From the NCBI GenBank assembly GCA_000402515.1, contig AQRL01000036.1:46804-110803 (forward strand): a stretch of 64,000 nt of DNA, written 5' to 3'. Shown here piece by piece: positions 60,789-64,000 of this stretch. A model generated the notes under the pieces. The model saw only the letters and a program-made list of their open reading frames with translations, ran no database searches and was not told the DNA's origin. Within the stretch, counting starts at the first letter, position 1. Every line of letters begins with the position of its first letter. This DNA is from Nanoarchaeota archaeon SCGC AAA011-G17. GTDB taxonomy: Archaea; Nanobdellota; Nanobdellia; SCGC-AAA011-G17. Position numbers and translations under genes: made by a program.

Positions 60789-61352
60789 ATGAATAAAAAG
60801 GCCCAGTTATATCTCTTGGCAGCAATACTTATCTGTTTGGGAATCTATGGTGCAATAAAGATAAATAATAAACTAGTGACACCATCAGACACTGACTTTA
60901 GTTTTTATGTGGATAATTTCAAGGGGGAAAGGACACAGGTTATTAATCTCGGCTATATTAGCTCTCAAAATAATCTTGGAGATATGTCGGCTCTTTTTAC
61001 CGAGTTTGGATGGAACACAGGGGTAATTTTAATTGAGCCAACAGATATAGGGTATAAAGTATATAATTTCAGAGATGATGATATCACATTATGCACGGGG
61101 GGGTCCTGTGAGATTGAAAATGGAGCACTATCTACTGTTGGGGATTTAAGGTTTGACTTTGGTGGTGGAAGAAAAATAAAAATAACAGACTCCGCAGGTA
61201 ACGATCTGGATATAGAAACAGCGCCAAAAGAAGTTGGAACAATTTTCACAATATCAGTAGATGGAAACCTATTTAGTTTCAACAATCCAGGATATAAAAC
61301 AATCATTTTCAAAGACATAGACGAGAATTTCAAAAAAGTAGAGGTAGTATGA
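60789..61352 (+). CDS. Pilin-like protein 1
   Basis: 187 aa. MNKKAQLYLLAAILICLGIY is a short basic leader and a hydrophobic helix that starts after a K-A junction, as in class III signal peptides. The rest is a beta-rich domain with LCTGGSCE (Cys pair about 100-106). Lacks the conserved Cys50 of pilins 2-4. It may be a minor pilin or assembly initiator. ATGA overlap with the next gene. Confidence 0.65.
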   Translation: MNKKAQLYLLAAILICLGIYGAIKINNKLVTPSDTDFSFYVDNFKGERTQVINLGYISSQNNLGDMSALFTEFGWNTGVILIEPTDIGYKVYNFRDDDITLCTGGSCEIENGALSTVGDLRFDFGGGRKIKITDSAGNDLDIETAPKEVGTIFTISVDGNLFSFNNPGYKTIIFKDIDENFKKVEVV

Positions 61353-61825
61353 AAAAAAGAGGATTATCAGAATTAGTATCTGTAGTTCTTTTAATAGCAG
61401 CAACAATCTCAGTTGGCTTAATTATTTTCACATTTTCAAGAACATCCTCAGAAAGAATAACAAGTCAGGTAAAAATGATGTCTAATCAGATGGAATGTTC
61501 AGATGTGCAATTAAGTATTGAAGAAATATACACAGGAAGTGGCAATCTAGTGCTAAAAAATAGAGGAACATTGGGCATTTCAAATATTGTTTTTAGAACT
61601 TATCTAGAAGGAAGTCCGAAATATGCAACTACATTATCCTGGATAAAATTAAAACAAGATGGAATCCCTATATCAGGAATTAATTGGGAAAAAATGATGC
61701 CGGGGTATAAATTCACAGCAACAGATTTAAATACTGGTTTGACAAAATTAGAATTAATTCCAGTAATATCAGTAGACAACCAAGATATAGGTTGTGAAGA
61801 TAAAATCCTGTCTTGGAAAACATAA
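61349..61825 (+). CDS. Archaeal type IV pilin-like protein 2
   Basis: 158 aa. MKKRGLSELVSVVLLIAAT is a class III signal peptide with cleavage expected after KRG. Helix to about residue 30, then C50 (MECSD) at the start of the beta domain and C149 near the C-terminus. LKNRGTLGISNIVFR and ELIPVISVDN are shared with pilins 3, 4 and 6. It would be processed by a prepilin peptidase encoded elsewhere. Stop and next ATG overlap (TAATG). Confidence 0.82.
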   Translation: MKKRGLSELVSVVLLIAATISVGLIIFTFSRTSSERITSQVKMMSNQMECSDVQLSIEEIYTGSGNLVLKNRGTLGISNIVFRTYLEGSPKYATTLSWIKLKQDGIPISGINWEKMMPGYKFTATDLNTGLTKLELIPVISVDNQDIGCEDKILSWKT

Positions 61826-62301
61826 TGAAACAAAAAAGAGGTGTATCAGATCTTGTATCAACCGTTCTTCTAGTTAGCTCAGCAATTGCAATTGCAATCC
61901 TGATATTTTTATGGATTTCTCACTCAAGCAGAGAAGAAACACAAAAATCAGCAGATATTGGTACAGCAGAACAGGTCTGTAAAGACATTGAAATAAAGAT
62001 AACAGAAGCATCACTATCAGGAAATTCAATATCCTTAGGTGTTGAAAATCTGCAGAATACAAAAATAACAGCATTAAGAGTAAGATTAGAAAATGCAAAT
62101 AATGTAGAAGTAAAAAAAGTAGAGGGCGGAATTGATGGATATGAAACAATTCACGAGTTCTTAACTCCCACAAAAATAACAGTTAGTAGTGGAACAAAAG
62201 TAAAAGTTATCCCCGAAATAACATTGCAGTCTCCAGATATCAAATCAGCAGAAGCAGGATGGTGGCTCTGCTCAAATAAAGCAGTAGACGCAGTAATATG
62301 A
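61825..62301 (+). CDS. Archaeal type IV pilin-like protein 3
   Basis: 158 aa from the ATG at 61825; an in-frame start four codons upstream would overlap the preceding gene. KQKRGVSDLVSTVLLVSSA is the class III signal peptide/H-domain. C52 and C149 occupy the same places as in pilin 2. VIPEITLQSP near the end is the shared beta-strand. Probable pilus subunit, minor or major unknown. Confidence 0.82.
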   Translation: MKQKRGVSDLVSTVLLVSSAIAIAILIFLWISHSSREETQKSADIGTAEQVCKDIEIKITEASLSGNSISLGVENLQNTKITALRVRLENANNVEVKKVEGGIDGYETIHEFLTPTKITVSSGTKVKVIPEITLQSPDIKSAEAGWWLCSNKAVDAVI

Positions 62302-62741
62302 TGAATAAAAAAGCAGTTTCTCCTATTGTAGTAACAATATTATTGATCACCTTTGTAATTGCACTTGGAGTAGTAATAAATGCCTGGATGAGGGCAACAG
62401 TACAAACCTATGTTGATGAAGGAGAAAAAGATATACAGACAGGAATAAGCTGTTTAAATGTAAAAATGCAGTTGGAAGAAAAAGATACAGGCAGCATTTA
62501 CATAAAAAATAATGGGGATATTGACATCTCGGGTTATAGCGCAGTATTATATCGAGGTGAAATATCAGATGTTTTCAATCACCAAAATATAGCAATAGCA
62601 AAATATAATGCAGTAGAATATCCGCCATTAGGTGGAGAAAGTCTAGCAGGAAATGATAAGGTTAAAATAATACCATTCATAACAACACAGGAAGGAATAA
62701 GCTCTGAATGTACAGACCAGACAATAACACTCACACTATGA
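62298..62741 (+). CDS. Archaeal type IV pilin-like protein 4
   Basis: 147 aa. MNKKAVSPIVVTILLITFV is a textbook euryarchaeal pilin start (KAVSPI). C52 (GISCLN) and C138 (SSECTD) are the conserved Cys pair. IIPFITTQEG is the shared strand. Two ATGs (62298, 62301) are possible starts. ATGA overlap with pilin 5. Confidence 0.83.
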   Translation: MMNKKAVSPIVVTILLITFVIALGVVINAWMRATVQTYVDEGEKDIQTGISCLNVKMQLEEKDTGSIYIKNNGDIDISGYSAVLYRGEISDVFNHQNIAIAKYNAVEYPPLGGESLAGNDKVKIIPFITTQEGISSECTDQTITLTL

Positions 62742-63271
62742 AAAAAAGAGGGCAGATTTGGGTTTCAGCAGCGCTTTATATAGCAATCGGAATAATCGTA
62801 ATTACAGTCGTTCTCTCAGCCGGCCTTCCATTCATAAACAAAATACAGACAAAGAATAATTTTATGCAGACAAAAAAAATAATGTTTGATTTAAATGAAA
62901 TAACCAAGGGGGTAATGCTGGAAGGAGCAGGCTCAAAACGCCCAATGCTTCTTGAAATAACAAAGGGAGAACTGACAATAGACCCGACACCAGCATCAAA
63001 AACAATCTACTGGGAATTTCTGTCAAAATATAATCCCGGAATAGAGCTAGACAGCCAGATAAAAGAAGGGGATTTATTAATAGATAATACAAAGGTAGGA
63101 AGTGATTATAAAATAAAAATAACTCTTGATTTAAAAGATTTCTTGGGAAATGCTAACTTAATGTATGATAAAAAACCAGATAAGAAAACAATAATGGGGA
63201 CATATAATTTAGTAATAGAACATGGTTATGATGCTACAGGAGAATATCTGAATATAAAAGAAGCTGCATAA
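62738..63271 (+). CDS. Pilin-like protein 5
   Basis: 177 aa from the ATG at 62738, which overlaps the pilin 4 stop; an in-frame start ten codons upstream would lie inside pilin 4. MKKRGQIWVSAALYIAIGI starts like the others but carries Q where the pilin helix normally begins with a hydrophobic residue. No conserved Cys pair; the soluble part is mixed with KKxK-rich turns. Possibly a membrane-anchored adaptor. Confidence 0.65.
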   Translation: MKKRGQIWVSAALYIAIGIIVITVVLSAGLPFINKIQTKNNFMQTKKIMFDLNEITKGVMLEGAGSKRPMLLEITKGELTIDPTPASKTIYWEFLSKYNPGIELDSQIKEGDLLIDNTKVGSDYKIKITLDLKDFLGNANLMYDKKPDKKTIMGTYNLVIEHGYDATGEYLNIKEAA

Positions 63272-63324
63272 CTTAATAATATTTAGAATATAGACTTCTT
63301 TGAGACTGGAAAAAAAAGAAAAAA

Positions 63325-63831
63325 TCAGCAGGACTGTACCCATGCCTGACTGTTATCAAAGTTACCTAATTTCTTTATATTTGCTGCACAAGTAACTTGG
63401 TCAGTTCCAATGGTAATAACTGGAATAGCCTCTACTAATTTAATTTGTCCTGTAACGCCTGTAAGAGTTACTAATTTTGTATCTACTGAAAATGTACCTA
63501 TCCCTGGTGGGGCTAAACTTACAGTATCAAAAGTCTTAACAGAAGATGAGCTTTCATAAAATCTCAGCATCACTTTATCAATTGCTTTTGTACCATCATT
63601 CTTCAAAGTAACTTTAAATCCGCCTAATGCTATGCTTGTTGAATTACAAACATCAGAAATATCTAATAAAACATCATTAGCGCAAGTCAATTGTGTGTCT
63701 GTAGTTGAATCAGCTCTCTTTTGCATATTGCCAATATAACCCTGACCCCAAACCATGATAACTGCTGCAATAGCGATAGTAAACCCTAGAACAAGAACAG
63801 TAGCAACCAAAGTTGATATACCCTTTTTCAT
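63325..63831 (-). CDS. Archaeal type IV pilin-like protein 6
   Basis: 168 aa, convergent to the operon. MKKGISTLVATVLVLGFTIA is the class III signal peptide. C50 and C148 align with the conserved pair, with extra C62 and C168 at the C-terminus. LKNDGTKAIDKVMLRFYE and EAIPVITIGTDQ match pilins 2-4. A perfect ggagg (63838-63842, minus strand) lies 6 nt upstream of the ATG, and a TATA-like ctttatatac lies further out (63882-63891), so this mRNA has a leader. Strong translation signal suggests the major subunit. Confidence 0.85.
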   Translation of the reverse strand: MKKGISTLVATVLVLGFTIAIAAVIMVWGQGYIGNMQKRADSTTDTQLTCANDVLLDISDVCNSTSIALGGFKVTLKNDGTKAIDKVMLRFYESSSSVKTFDTVSLAPPGIGTFSVDTKLVTLTGVTGQIKLVEAIPVITIGTDQVTCAANIKKLGNFDNSQAWVQSC

Positions 63832-63905
63832 AGTTATCCTCCTTTTTTATTTAAAGATTATTAATTTTAATATACTCCGGATGTATATAAAGTTTTCCTT
63901 AACAA

Positions 63906-64000
63906 GTAACCGTTTAGCTACTCCAGAACAATAATCAAAAAATAGTAGTTCTTATTACTAATTTTTGGGGGTTGGAGTGAGGAACGAATGGAAACCCCCA
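63906..64000 (+). mobile_element. Second IS66-type copy, left end only (continues past window)
   Basis: The first 95 bases are identical to 59386-59480, including the inverted repeat and the transposase start codon at 63988. The element runs off the window. Together with the first copy it flanks the pilin genes, both in direct orientation. Confidence 0.9.
63988..64000 (+). CDS. IS66 transposase, partial (3' part outside window)
   Basis: Only METP plus one base is visible; identical to the start at 59468. Identity with the complete transposase is inferred from the 95 identical bases upstream and across the start. Confidence 0.85.

Noticed and set aside
1-64000. tRNA, rRNA or CRISPR arrays
   Set aside because: No cloverleaf-like sequences, rRNA segments or regularly spaced repeats were noticed by reading; a covariance-model search was not possible.

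Overview
The window is AT-rich, densely packed archaeal chromosome. The archaeal markers are an archaeal-specific tRNA C56 2'-O-methyltransferase (2742-3266), an archaeal/eukaryote-type prolyl-tRNA synthetase (4401-5852), an AglB/STT3 oligosaccharyltransferase with the WWDYG motif (8933-11626), an Alg7-like GlcNAc-1-P transferase (24260-25261) and archaeal type IV pilin-like proteins. The protein flavour suggests a DPANN lineage such as Woesearchaeota or Pacearchaeota, but that is inference from recall. I saw no tRNA, rRNA or CRISPR array.

Layout. (1) 1-8.9 kb is mostly housekeeping: a U32 peptidase-like protein, Trm56, a nucleotidyltransferase operon, ProRS, CsaA, and a retropepsin-like/RimK-like pair. 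(2) 8.9-59.4 kb is one very large surface-glycan region. It holds AglB, a GPT enzyme, two Wzx-type flippases, seven intact GT2s and one GT2 remnant plus two more WbbL-like GT2s, two GT4s, one GT9, five GT-C-like membrane proteins and one further polytopic protein. It also holds three small methyltransferases, Gmd, an NAD(P)-dependent epimerase/reductase, a NodB deacetylase, a PIG-L deacetylase next to a formyltransferase, DUF362 and DUF6165-like proteins. Most strikingly, it contains ten B12-binding-type radical SAM proteins in about 38 kb. A sequon-rich membrane-anchored surface protein (39702-41474) and a secreted coiled-coil protein (41574-42326) lie in the middle and are plausible glycosylation clients. 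(3) 59.4-64 kb is an IS66-type insertion sequence, then a five-gene pilin-like operon and a convergent sixth pilin gene, then the start of a second IS copy in the same orientation.

How the genes fit together (inference): the GPT enzyme starts a lipid-linked glycan; GT2, GT4, GT9 and GT-C enzymes extend it; Gmd, the epimerase, formyltransferase, PIG-L, methyltransferases and radical SAM enzymes make or modify unusual sugars or the lipid carrier; a flippase moves it; AglB transfers it to sequon-rich exported proteins. Whether the radical SAM proteins act on sugars, polyprenol or membrane lipid cannot be decided from sequence alone.

Regulatory layout: at least four divergent gene pairs share one nearly symmetric TATA element at the exact midpoint of a 52-56 bp gap, which implies leaderless mRNAs in both directions. 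Two longer promoter segments (52 bp perfect, 70 bp near-perfect) are duplicated upstream of unrelated genes. Three exported-protein genes instead have leadered mRNAs with strong Shine-Dalgarno sites. Two tandem, translationally coupled, paralogous micro-proteins (40 and 43 aa) sit between a GT2 and a radical SAM gene at 46072-46325.
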